From: Cheilinus undulatus
Taxonomy: Eukaryota > Chordata > Actinopteri > Labriformes > Labridae
Direction of reading: 5' to 3'
DNA length: 64,000 bases
Assembly: GCF_018320785.1 (NCBI RefSeq)
Contig: NC_054866.1
Location: 27,567,000 to 27,630,999 of the forward strand
The first letter of the stretch is position 1; each line of letters starts with the position of its first letter. Below, piece after piece: positions 10,601 to 21,900 of the stretch. The translations under genes and the position numbers were made by a program. Below the pieces are notes generated by a model. It was not told where the DNA came from. It made no database searches and saw only the letters and a list, made by a program, of their open reading frames with translations.

Positions 10601-11063
10601 TGAAGAGCTCAGGAGAAGGTGAGTATATACATGTATGCACATGTCCACTGTTCCAGTTTTTTGTTTGATACTTTAAATTCTGAAAAAAAAAATCAGTATT
10701 TGTGAAGACTAAGAGGATGCTGATGTGTGCTTGTCCCTGCTGCAGCCCTGAAGAAGTCAGAATCTGAGGCTGATGTAATGAGGAAGCAGATGGAAGGGCT
10801 GGCCAGAGAGTATGACCGACTGTTGAAAGAACATCAGGAGCTCCAGGTAAAAATGAGCCCTTTCTGATCTCTGGATAAAATCGCCACATCAGGATAAAAC
10901 TCAAAATAATCAACCTCAAAACAATTCTCTTTTAAAAACGCATTTTCATCAATGTTGAGACATTTATGGACAGTAGATCCTGTTCATTACTGGTGAAAAA
11001 ATGAAATTTCTTTTTTCAACTTTTCAGAATCTTCAAGACAGTGGAAACAAAAAGGAGGACTAA
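7576..11063 (+). CDS. bcap29: B-cell receptor-associated protein 29 (seven coding exons, 238 aa)
   Basis: Join 7576-7667, 7887-7987, 8184-8331, 8456-8591, 10516-10618, 10746-10846, 11028-11063 (717 nt). BAP29 and its partner BAP31 are ER membrane proteins that help sort and quality-control membrane proteins. Visible: hydrophobic segments at about 6-28, 45-64 and 103-122, the family motif KLFRAQRNLYISGF at 95-108, then a long charged heptad-rich region (about 125-232) expected to form a coiled coil. The last four residues, KKED, fit a KKxx dilysine ER-retrieval signal. The start is the first ATG after the acceptor at 7560 and matches the family N-terminus (MGLQWTAVA). Human BAP29 is about 241 aa. 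BAP31 is the paralogue to exclude; position next to dus4l favours BAP29. I see no AAVD-type caspase sites of the kind known in BAP31. Confidence 0.95.
7887..7987 (+). CDS. bcap29: bcap29 coding exon 2
   Basis: Residues 31-65. Acceptor GCTGCAG, donor GTAAAT, phase 1 out. Encodes WQRLFQLRIWGF and the second membrane segment (TMIIILIVLFL). Confidence 0.94.
8184..8331 (+). CDS. bcap29: bcap29 coding exon 3
   Basis: Residues 65-114. Acceptor CACTCTAG, donor GTGAGT, phase 2 out. Encodes the AVREVRKYS loop, KLFRAQRNLYISGF and the start of the third membrane segment. Confidence 0.95.
8456..8591 (+). CDS. bcap29: bcap29 coding exon 4
   Basis: Residues 114-159. Acceptor TTTGCAG, donor GTAGGC, phase 0 out. 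Encodes the end of the third membrane segment and the start of the coiled coil. Confidence 0.94.
8636..8780. repeat. Dispersed repeat with GTGTTTCGGCATCAAGCCTT core
   Basis: In bcap29 intron 4. The segment (CCTTTATTTTCGTGGCATGG, then a GTTTCGGC core, then CTTCATCAGGA) resembles a short repeat that recurs in fish genomes and 3' UTRs. I recognise the core but cannot assign a family, and a boundary duplication is not visible. Confidence 0.4.
10516..10618 (+). CDS. bcap29: bcap29 coding exon 5
   Basis: Residues 160-194. Acceptor TTTCAG, donor GTGAGT, phase 1 out. Coiled-coil segment (LLRKEVEKLQVELK). Confidence 0.94.
10746..10846 (+). CDS. bcap29: bcap29 coding exon 6
   Basis: Residues 194-227. 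Acceptor GCTGCAG, donor GTAAAA, phase 0 out. Coiled-coil segment ending YDRLLKEHQELQ, a well conserved BAP family signature. Confidence 0.95.
11028..11063 (+). CDS. bcap29: bcap29 coding exon 7 (last)
   Basis: Residues 228-238 and the TAA stop. Acceptor TTTTCAG. Encodes the short tail NLQDSGNKKED with the dilysine motif. Too short to be found by open-frame length alone. Confidence 0.92.
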   Translation, partial: NLQDSGNKKED

Positions 11064-12075
11064 TCGACCAGAAAACCTTTTCTCAAAGGTCACATGGCAG
11101 CACATTTTTCCCTCACATATCACCTTGTGTCACAGTTGTGCACATCACATCACCAGGACAGGCTCCTGAGGTTATATGAGTAATGGTTTTAAGGTTTTCT
11201 GTTGCTGCTTGGCACAGCATGATAAAGACGACCGTTTTTTAAGTAATGCTGCAGATTGATTAAAGGCATTTAAAGAGAAAACAGGTCTGATTGCACAGCA
11301 CTTAAATCTTTGCAGGTGGGATCGGTGTTATTGGTTTGCGGCACTTGTCTTAGTTTGGAGTGCAGGATTTGTCTCAAGCTGAAGAACTGAGTTTTGAAAG
11401 AACATCTATGAATGTATTTTGATACTTTGTTTTTTTATTACTGTATGCGGAAACCTGCCACACCCACTTCCAGCTTAGCAACAGTATGTAAATTCAGAGT
11501 GTGCTTACAGGGCTGTGCAAATACAGTTTGCATGTACAGTTTCACATACACGTAACATTTGTTGTATTCCACCTGATGAATTTTTTTAACCAGAGTAGGG
11601 ATGGTGAAAGATGAGGTTGACATTTTTAGATAATTTAAGTTTGTTTTGTCTTTTGGTAATTAATTTGTGGTTTGATAAAGAAATCTGCAGGGTTAGTCTT
11701 AATATTTAACACATAAAAGAGGTGGAAGGAGTTCAAATAGGTCTTATTTGTGTTTCTGGGCCACACAATTTCCAGCATTGTTGTCTGTTTGCTGCACTGT
11801 TTAAAACATTCATTTTTAGGATGTTTGGAGAGATATGTGTCATGAAAAGAGGCTGCTTAATTTTTACATTTCCATTATTCAAAAATCTTGTTGCTGTTAA
11901 AGCAAGGAGAAGCTTACAACCGCCAAATGCTTCCATGTCTCTTTCTTAATTCCAAGTTAAACAGTTATTATGTTCACCATAGTTAATGTGGTCATAAAAT
12001 GTTTTTTTTAACCTTTGTGTTCCTACACAGATAAAGATTGAAGTGCCTTTTGGGTGGATGTAGTTCTGTTCGTCA

Positions 12076-12081
12076 AATAAA
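12076..12081 (+). terminator. bcap29 polyadenylation signal AATAAA
   Basis: AATAAA about 1 kb after the bcap29 stop, followed by a T-rich stretch. It implies a 3' UTR of roughly 1.0 kb (11064 to about 12100). No earlier canonical signal stood out, but use of other signals cannot be excluded. Confidence 0.6.
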
Positions 12082-12099
12082 GGTTCATTTCTTTACTTT

Positions 12100-13440
12100 T
12101 TGCCTTCTTGAATGAAATCAACACTCTCACATGTTTTGATTCGATATTAAAAGTTTTATTTTTAGTATTACATTTATGATATTCTTTGTATTTTTACAAA
12201 AATAATCCAAGAAAATTATTTACATTCTGATTTCTTAAATGCAGGTAAATGCCTTACATTATTGAGATAATGACCTCTTTCCTGCTCTTCTCTAAAAGTG
12301 TGTACTTGCCTGAGCCTGAGTTCAAACAGCAACACAGTCACTACATACTGTGAGTTACCAAATGGTACAGAGCCAATTGCAGGAAACATCTTAAAAAAGT
12401 ATAATATACTATACATTTACAAAGACAACAGTGTAATTCTTTTAAACAACTGCCTTAAAATACAGCAGGTTATTTTAACAGATTTAAAGTAAAGGTTTAT
12501 CATTTTTTTGATGAGACTGTGAAGTGATTGATAAAACCTGAGAAGAGCTTGATGTTTATGTTGTGGGTTTTGGCACTAAAGTTTAGAAAGAGTAAAAAAA
12601 AAATCAGACTGACCACTGAAACAAACCATAAAGACAAGGACAAAATACAGTATAGATTTTCTGTTAATGGTGCAAGAACAAAAACCTGCCATGGCATGTG
12701 GCAAACACCAAATACAAGAACAAAGACTTCCTTCTGTTTCAAACCAAACTAGCTGTGGAAATGGAGATGCATCGAGTTATAACCCACATAAAATCTATTC
12801 ATAGTTCATAGTGTCAAGAGTGTAGATTTTAAAGCTACTGTTAGGAACTTTAATCTTCTGCTGGGTTTGGCGCCCTCCTATGGACACACCATTATATTTC
12901 AACTTGTTTGTTTCTTTCCTATACTTGTGCACAGAAGAGGACAATGGCCACAGAGTTGTTTTCTATGAGTTTCTCAGAATTTAAGACTGTCCCAACAGCA
13001 TGTGAGCATCACAAATTGCTTCAAATTACACAACTAATTGTGTAATTGCTAATTGCCCATACTGCATCCATAAAAAAAAAAAATTCTGCCCTGTAAATTT
13101 CAGTTCGCCCTCGAACAGTATAACATCATCCGCTCTTATTTTGAAATAATTTGGGGGGGCAAGACCCTCTGGCTAAAATCCAATTAATTTCTGACAGCCA
13201 CTGTCACAGACAGAGTCTGTATATCTCAAAACAGAAAAACATGCTAAAACTTTTGCAATAGAATAGGAATAAACTTCTGTTAAGGGTAAAAGTAAGGGTT
13301 AGGATACCAAAAGTTAAAATTCAAAAACCTGACCTGCATAACCTGATTATAAAATGTTTTATAAAGCTGAGTAAACAGTCTGCTTACAGGAATAAAGCTC
13401 ATCCTCCATGAAAATGTTCAACCAGCCAGTGTAGCTTACA
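12100..13440. other. Convergent intergenic region, first part
   Basis: Between the bcap29 poly(A) site and the tandem repeat at 13.47 kb. Open frames here (for example 12216-12752 on both strands) lack recognisable domains or conserved splice structure. I see no clear mobile element, only AT-rich DNA with a short A-run at 13072-13083. Confidence 0.4.
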
Positions 13441-13470
13441 TAGCTACTGTACTACATAGCGCAGCTACAC

Positions 13471-13765
13471 AGCTAAAATAGCTAAAGCAAAGCTCACAAA
13501 GCAGCTATATGAGCCATGTATCTTCGTTATCTGCATAGCTAAGTTACCTTAAACTACGTTTGTTAAAACTTATGTTTCTAAAGATAACTTAGCTATCGAT
13601 TATTGAGCTACATAGCTAACATAGCTAAAGCTACACTCACAAAGCAGCTATATAAGCTATGTAGGTACATTATCTACATAGCTACCATAGTTTTACCTGT
13701 GTTTGCTAAAGTTCATGTTGCTAACACTAACTTGGCTACAATGGCTGATAAAATAATGTTAATTA
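13471..13765. repeat. Imperfect tandem duplication, period about 143 bp, rich in AGCTA words
   Basis: The word CTCACAAAGCAGCTATAT recurs at about 13493 and 13636, 143 bases apart, and the surrounding bases align for most of two periods. Inside each period the short word CATAGCTAA and variants recur many times. Non-coding satellite-like DNA. Confidence 0.7.
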
Positions 13766-14651
13766 TGTAGCTAGCTAACAGCTCTATTTATTAAGCAAAG
13801 TTCCTCATCCATGCCCATCCAAAGTGCATCACTTGTAAGCTGTCAGGACAATCCAGTAGGAAATAGATCAAATGATTTTGTAGCTGATGCCTGGTCACAT
13901 TGCTTACTGAAGACTGACATTTTTCCCTCCAAAATCTACAGAAAAAGTCACAACAAAAGATATTTTTCTGTGGCCCTAATCCTTTTCCTTTCTGTATACT
14001 TAGTATTCTGCTCCGAGACATCCTCCTGTTGCAGTTTAGTGGTCTACCTTTATAACTACTTTTTTTGGTGGAAATGGCCACTTTTGATTGTCTGACACTG
14101 GCTAGCTGCCATGAAAAAAACTATAGAAAAAAACGTAGTCCTGATTATCTTTTCCTGCTTTTAGGGCCATTTAAAGGCATCAGTATTAGTTCTTTTAGAA
14201 CCATTTAAAAAACGGTCATGCAAGCTTCAAGTCTGTGATGACATGAAGTCTCCCTAATGGACAAAGATTTAGACGGGATCCACTGGTACTGGTTGAAACT
14301 GAAAAGTGCTACTAGTGGCCTCTTGTGAGTGTGAAAAGTTCCTTGTCCTTTGGTAAATACAAAGGAGCAAGTTTACATCCAGAAAGCACACAACACAAGC
14401 AGCAATACCATGAAACATGACAAGGGAAAAAAACTTTTTGTTTCCAAATGGGTGCAAAGACTTACATTCAGTCTGGTATTTCAAAGTTAAATAGTATTCA
14501 GATCTGTATTAAGCATGTTGAAAATTGCACTCCAGTATCAGCAAGAAGGCTGACACCTTTATTTAGAGGTAAGGTAAGTGAGCGAGGCACATACGTCAAA
14601 TCCAACAACTCTCAAGTCCTCTTAAAGCTACTGAAGTATGTGTTAAAACTA

Positions 14652-15136
14652 TGGTGGCCCTGATGGTCAACAGCACATAATATTTAACAAAATGGAAAAA
14701 AAGTTTTTTGAAAACCATAAGCATTTCAAGAAACACAAAAACGTTTCACAAATGCAAAAATAATTTATAGTGAAAGCAACATTTCGCATTTTTCATGAAG
14801 CATAAAATCCTTTCATGAAATGCAGAAAAAAGTAAAAATATGTAATGAAGTCCAAACGCATTTAATGAAATACACACATTTGATCAAATGCAAAAACACT
14901 GTGAAAATGAAATATTTGTATTTTTCTAAAGTTTTGCACTTTACTTTTTTGTTTCATTAAGTATTTTTTGCATTTGAGAATTTTGTGTTTTTTAATCTAA
15001 TTCTTGTGGGTTTTTTTAATTGAATGTAGTGTGTTTCATAGGGTATTTTGTATCGGATAAATTATTTTTTGGGGTTGAGTGAAATGTTCCTCTGTTTTCA
15101 GTGAAATGTTTTCACAGTTGACCTTCAGGGCCACCA
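14652..15136. mobile_element. TA-flanked inverted-repeat element (MITE-like)
   Basis: The left end TGGTGGCCCTGATGGTCAAC (14652-14671) pairs with the reverse complement of the right end (15117-15136) with one mismatch. TA dinucleotides flank both ends (14650-14651 and 15137-15138). The interior is AT-rich and made of loosely repeated words such as TTTCATGAAATGC and ATTTCAC on both strands. No coding capacity. Size and TA flanks fit a Tc1/mariner-type MITE. Confidence 0.7.
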
Positions 15137-15609
15137 TATAAAAAACTAAACTTTCACATTTCTTTTTTTCCTGACAGAAAAAATATTTACAGTCTTTTAG
15201 CTGGCCTTGCTTTATCCTTTTTCTGTCTTTCTTTTTAGTTTATATTATTAAGGCTTTTGCTCTGGTTTGTAAGGCCACATCTCTTCCTCTGTTAAGGAAC
15301 AGTTGGGTCAGGAGGAAATGATTTGACGTTAAAGGAAAATCCAAAGAGACAGTTTTATCAGAGCTGTTTTTTAAATAAAACAGTCTTTTTTTTTGTTTTT
15401 TTAGAAGGCTGTCAACTCTTGCGTCACGGATAAATCCACAAAAAAAATTTTGTAAGGAAAAAAAACAGCAAATACATTCAAGAAACATTTCAGTTGTATC
15501 AAATTTCTGTCTTAGAAGGTTTAAGGAGTACAAATACAAAATGTATGCTCTTTATAAGATGATTGGATACAACGTCATTCCCTGCAATTCTCAGTTGTGT
15601 GTTTGTATC

Positions 15610-15615
15610 TTTATT
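15610..15615 (-). terminator. Candidate slco1c1 polyadenylation signal
   Basis: TTTATT on the plus strand reads AATAAA on the minus strand, about 85 bases after the slco1c1 stop codon. Other candidates lie further downstream (for example near 14560), so the real 3' end is uncertain. Confidence 0.4.
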
Positions 15616-15698
15616 GGATGTATGTGCATGTGTATGTTTATGCTCATCTCTTGTATGTGAGTGTTTGCATTCATAGAAGATGGGGCGTGCTTGGTGTG

Positions 15699-15936
15699 TC
15701 ACAGCCGTGTCTCCCTGTCTGTGCTGTTGTCTGAGGTTTGCTGTGATTGGTCAGAATTTGAAATCACAAACTCCTCTTTCCTGAGCGCCTCCAGCTCAGC
15801 CCCTCCGTTGGCAAGAGCTCCGTGGATGCCGTTCATTTCCTCCGTCTTCAACTGTCGACTGAGCAAAATGAAGCCTGGGATGCAGATGATGAAGGAAATG
15901 GTTCGCAGGCTCAGAGTCAGACCCAGGTACGCTATC
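15699..15936 (-). CDS. slco1c1: slco1c1 coding exon 14 (last)
   Basis: Residues 623-701 and the TGA stop. Acceptor TTCTGTAG. Encodes the last membrane segment ([17 protein letters not shown]) and a hydrophilic cytoplasmic tail ending in TRL. The last residues -ETRL resemble a class I PDZ-binding motif (S/T-x-hydrophobic), which some OATPs have. Confidence 0.93.
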
Positions 15937-18900
15937 CTACAGAAACAGCAGGCAGAAGGAGTTGAACTTCAGAGAGGAGGAATAAAAGCTTTGGTAGGCT
16001 ATTCAGAAAAACAAAAGTCTAAAGCATGAATTTCCATGTTTTGGTATGTTCATCATTTGAATGATTAAAATGCAATGCAATAAGACATCTATGATCACTA
16101 TATGAGATGAAACATTAATCTTCATTTGTTTATTATTCTCTAGTCTTAAATCACTTGCATGCACTTGATCCTTTTTATTTTTCTGTACTCATTATGGAAG
16201 TCACCAATGGTATTCTTGCTCATTTTAAATGGTTTCAAACTAATAAATTAGCTTTAAATGTAGAAAAAAAATGAATTATTTTATCTTTGCTGGGAAGAAA
16301 AAATATAATCCACAATTAATTAAATGGCATATTGATAATGAACAAATTACTCAAGTCACATCAACAAGACTTTTAGGGATCTTGATTGATGAAAAACTCT
16401 CTTGGAAAGATCACATCAGTTTTGCAGCAAGGTTACTAAATCTCTGGGTATTCTCTTAAATATGTGTTCTTTTTCACAGTCCTCATGTATATTAACATTG
16501 TACTAGAGTCTTTGATATCTATACTTAACTTACTGTCATATCGTATGGGCCAGTACTTTCCTCACATATCTTCATAAGCTCCCATTGCTGCAAAAACTTT
16601 TTGTGAGAATAGCAATTCTCCAAGTCCTGAGATGTTACTTCTCCACTTTTTTTGACAATTTATGACATCAGTATCCTTCAGATATGTATCGTTATCTTTA
16701 AAATGAAGTACAAGAGTACAGACTTACCAGAAATCTTTAAAACAGTCATTATTTGTAACTCTCAAGTTAATTTTTTATCGACCAGACAGAACAATAACCA
16801 GTACCTAGCAGTGTATCATAAATCTCAAGGACAATACTCAGTCAGAAACCGTGGAGTCCAGTTGTGAAACACAAATTTTTACTTACTATCAGAATTTTTT
16901 GTCTCTGTCTCTACAAGATGAGGCACAAAAATGCTTTAATGTCAGTAAAGTTTCACAGTGAATAGTCAATACAGTTCAGATTTTGTTATGCCTGCTATTA
17001 TTAGTATTATTATTATTAATAATATTTCTGTTATTTTCTGGTACAGTTATTGCTGTTTTTTCTGTCTTTTTTTAAATGGTGTATTTAATTTAAATTAGAA
17101 TAGTTGATATTGTACTTTGTTGTAGTGTTACATTGTTGACCACAGGTGAGGTTTTTGAGATAAGCCTAAACTGGGCTTCTACCTCACCTGCGTATGTGAT
17201 TTACTTTTATTTACCTTTCTTTGTCTGACTGTGCTTTTATAAACGTGCTAAATAAATGAAACTAATATTATGCAGGTTCCTCTGTTCTTTCACTACCTCC
17301 ATTCATCTCTTTCAGGACTCACCCTGTCTCACAATTTCAAAACGTAGGCAGTACAGTCATTTAAAGTGGTGGTTTGAGGTCAACGATAACAACTACATTG
17401 ACCACACACTGCTCATAATACCTTGAATTCATAAAATATTAAAGGACATGAAGTGACACAAATGCACACTGTTATGCATGTTACTGTTATGTAATTTGGG
17501 GAGGAGCTCAGGTAGCCAATGAGGCTCCTTACTAACATGCTATTCCCCAGTTTTATCTACCATCCTATCTAAAATAAAGAAGCCCAAAAATAAATCTTAA
17601 AAAATGACAATAGTTTTAACTGTCAGAGGATACTACAGATACAGCCATGAGGACATCAGGTGGATAGGTTATCTGTAAGCAGAAACAGGAACTGCAGCTC
17701 CACTGCAATCCAGATTAAGTTTTATTTGTTGGCCTGTTGTTCATCAAGTGTTTATGTTTAATTATTCATTGTGTATTTCCATATGAATTTGAGTGTACCT
17801 GTATGCAGTGGTGTTGTAGATTCTACATGCTCCTATGCCTCCACACCTCTTCTGACCCCATTTCAGACATGTGGTGTCTATAATTGCTCCGAAGTAGATC
17901 GGCGCTGGGATCCCTGCTGCAGGATCAAAAACAGATTTTCACCATGTTTTGCCCTCACATACATAACAATTCTACTATTCAAAGCAGTCAAATAAATATT
18001 TTAACAAGGCTAAAACCCAGATTTTTTTCAGAATCACAAGCATTATGAAATGAATCAATAAATTATTGTCATGTGCAAGAGTTCATCTTAGCCCTGAAGC
18101 ATTTAAACATGCTTGAAAAAGTTGTTCTTACCAAGGGTACGTGTGGCAAGAGCATGAAAACCCAGTGCTAAAGATTTTAGCTGTGGTTTGATGCACCTGC
18201 AAAGAGAAAAGTTACAGTATACAGTTTAAAGACTATAAATTAAAAGCTATTAAAAGTGAAAATAAATAAAAATAAGGGAACAAGTGATCCAGGCTCCTTA
18301 TGTACGTAGTTAAAGTCATGGTCCTGAATTCTGATACACAGATGAACAGAATTGAAAACATTGCATTTTCATAAGCATAAAAGAGGACTTTACTATGTTT
18401 ATTACGGGGTATTTTTTTGCATTTTTATCTACACTCTTTTTGAAAGACATCAACTAAGCATTAAGGATAACTATATAGACATTAAAGGGACAGTGTGGTA
18501 TTCTTGACTTTGTCCTCTTCCTTAGGAAATGTATTGGCTGCAGAAGATGAAGGTCAGTTTAGCCCCTTTATGGAGGGACTGACAGGAGTGCCAGCTTTGA
18601 AGCAGCAGCTATACATCACTGCAAAAATTCATCTAAAAACAATGACCTAAAAATCAATGATGATGTACATGTCTGCCATTATCTTTCATTGCACCACTTT
18701 ACTACCAGCAAGCTACTTTCATTGAGCACTACTTTGGAGCACCACACACGTCATCCCCCTTCTGCATCACACTGATCTGATCAGCTGTTCAGCTCTGCAG
18801 GCTTTGTAGAAGACAACAAAAACAACCAAGCTAAAAAAGTAAACAATATTACAGCACTTATGACTAGATACAAGAGGATGTTTTTACTGGCTGGAGTATA

Positions 18901-21900
18901 CAAAGGTAAAACATTTGCAGATGGAGACTCATCTGGTCTAAAAGAAAGCGGGGAGAAATTGAACTAAACTATGAGCCATGGACAAAAACCGGAAGAGCTA
19001 TGAGTGTGAACTGGTAAATAAAGCATAGGACCTTTCTGGATCAGAGGATAGCAGCAGTTCACTCATGCCTGCATTGTACTAAATACTGCTCATTTTCAGG
19101 GCCTTCTTTAATTTTCACAAACTAAATTGGAAAACCAGAAAGGAAAATTGTCTTATAATTTCTTTTATTCTGCTCCCATTTTGAGCTAAAATAACATACT
19201 TTATAATCTTTGCTGCACTGTGGCAGCCAGATAATCTTTAACATTTGTCCCTTGGAATTATATCAAACTGGAATAATATACAAAGTCAAAACGCAAATAT
19301 CAATCTTCCCAGCAAAATTCAAACTTACACTACAGAGATTTTCTACTGATACATAACATAATCCAAACAGGTTTATACTGTATCCACAATTTCATTCTGT
19401 GTATTTTTATCAACAAGTAGGTAGCTTTTTTTGTTGCCTTGACATGATTCAACAGCTGTTGAATGTGTTGCATCAGCTGATCTTATACATGTTTGATGGA
19501 ACAGTCCTATGAGTCTGAGAGGGAGAAACAAGGGGCATTACATGTTGCTCACACCTGGGATGCTGTCCTCAAGAAGCTATAGTTAAGCTGTATAAAATCA
19601 GCTGATAAGCCACATAACAGAAACATCATGCGACTCTTCTGAGGAAGACTGCAGGAAGTTAGCAGTTGAAATTCTTAATTGCCCTGCTTCTAGCTACATC
19701 TCTGACCTTCTGGTACCACATGAGCCGACACGTACACTGAGATCCTCTGTGAGAGGTCTTTTGGTCAGTCCCAATACCAAACTGAAAACAAAACGGGACA
19801 GAGCATTTGCAGTGATGGCGCCAAAACTGTGGAACAATCTGCTCAATGAGATTGAATCAGCTCAGTCAGTAATTTTGAAGACACACTTTTATTGAAGAGT
19901 CAATCATTATCATACATATTTTCATTAAATTTGGGGTTTTGTAATTCCTTCAAAAGAATTTCACGTCTTTTATAACTGTTAATTATTAATCTTATGTATT
20001 AAAATTTTACTTTTGTTTTTTCTTGACTGTCCCTTCACTAATGAATAGTGACCTGCCTGTTTTATGTTTTAAATTTTTATTTATTGCTGTCCTTGTAAAG
20101 CACTTTGTAACTTTGTTGTGAAAAGTGCTATATAAATAAGGTTATTATTTTCTCATTATTACCTCTGCCAAGGAGGTTATGTGACCAGCAGCGTTTGTTA
20201 GTTAGTTTGTTTGTTTGTTAGCAACATAACTCAAAAAGTTATGGATGGATTTTGATGAAATTTTCAGGAAATGTCAAAACTGGCATAAGGAAGAACTGAT
20301 TAGACTTTGGGAGTGATCCGGATCACCGTCTGGATCCAGGATTTTTTTAAATGATTCTGTACTATTGGGAGATAGGGCTAATGGCAGTATTAATATTACA
20401 TTCACTATTGACATTTATCTTATGTAACACCACTTCAAAAAAGCTGAACTATCCCTTTAACAGTTAAGAGGACAGAAACTCAACTTGCCTTTCATTGAGG
20501 CTAATGCATTCCATCAGGATCAGCTGATTTGGCTTTAGGAGATCTTGTACATGTGTGTGTCATGAGTAGGGGCAGTTAAGGCAATATTGTTGCAATAAGA
20601 AATATCTATTTTTAAATGACAGATCGTTACTCCAACACACCGTTAGGAATTTTGTATACATAAATCCTCACCAGTATTGCAGCCAACTGAGTGTGCTGTG
20701 TTAGAGGACAGTATATCCTGATTTTAATAAATGTTTTGGTTGGGGCAAGGCCACATGAATACTGCATGAATACCTAACATTAGCCTTGCAGGATACAATG
20801 TCTTTTTAAATGTGTATATCTGCTTATCAACTATGATCGTGGACCAGCTTGGGGGAAAACAACTATAGAGATCTCCCATGACCTCTAGCAGTGCATACTC
20901 CTTTTAAATCATCACCTAAGAAATACTGAAACCAAGAGGCATTGAAATGCATTTGCAGCTTCAGCCATTGAGGTTAAACCTGAGCTAATTGAGCTAATTG
21001 AGCAAAATAGAGCTGCTCCCAGTTATGAGTCATATGGGCTTTCAGACATTCACACAGAAACAACTCACAATAACACAGGAAAACCAGCCTGCAGTTAGCT
21101 GTTCCTACTTTTCTTTGCATGAGCGTTGACCCAGATACAACATATCATATATGTTCAAAGCACAAAAAGCACCATCCCTTTCATATTCTTGCACTTGACC
21201 CTTTTTGAAAAGGTACTTTTAAAAAATTAACCAATCATGTGACAGGTTGAAAAAAGGAGTGGGTGAGTCAGCTTTGGTGTCACAACCCATTTTCTGTACA
21301 TTTAAAAAGACAAAAATGTTTGATTTAAAACATGTTTCTTCCTGACAGACAGACTGCTGCTGTCTGACTTTAATACTCTTCATAATCTAATAAACAGAAA
21401 CAACTGACTACTAACCCACCCAGAAAAAAGAATAGTTGAAAAGAAGTTTAAAAACACGTCTCCACTCTGTCTAAACAACGTCTAGATTTAACTGAAAAGT
21501 GAAAAGTGAAAAGCTGTAATTTTCAGGTTATTGAAAAGACGTCTCCATAAAAATCTCGCTGTAATTTTTTTAATGTCATTTTTAAACGACTTTGATTGGG
21601 CTAAATTTGGACCGAATCGGATGGACAAAACATAGCTCAATTTCCTACTACTATCTTTTGACTAAATTAAGGCTGACGGACCGAATTTAGACTGAAAAAA
21701 AAAAAAAAGGCTAAATGATGCTGAGTGTTTGGTGGGAAAGGGTAGATTTATATCTGAATCTTTTGATTTTGTTTTAACATGTTTTATGTTTGAAGATGAA
21801 TCAGAAAACAAATTAAATATTAAACTCCATACTGGTTCAATCTTTAATATTGATTTTATTAAATGTATCCTCAATATTTCACCATAAATACTTATTTTAA

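Larger units (their letters stand above)
18486..20456. mobile_element. Possible TTAA-flanked element with nested insertions
   Basis: TTAA at 18482-18485 is followed by AGGGACAGT and TTAA at 20457-20460 is preceded by ACTATCCCT, so the ends are inverted copies (AGGGAYAGT) next to a duplicated TTAA, as in piggyBac or Kolobok-type elements. The interior has no transposase. An L2-like tail (19640-20155) and a MITE (20161-20387) lie inside and would be later insertions. The terminal repeat is short, so chance pairing is possible. Confidence 0.4.

Noticed and set aside
10512-10919. Minus-strand open frame of 135 codons
   Set aside because: It is the antisense shadow of bcap29 exons 5 and 6, which are better supported by splice sites and family match.
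7576-11063. Identification as BCAP31 instead of BCAP29
   Set aside because: The protein fits either paralogue, but position directly after dus4l matches BCAP29, and no AAVD-type caspase site known in BAP31 is seen.
15661-16029. Plus-strand open frame of 122 codons
   Set aside because: It is antisense to the last slco1c1 exon (15936-15699).
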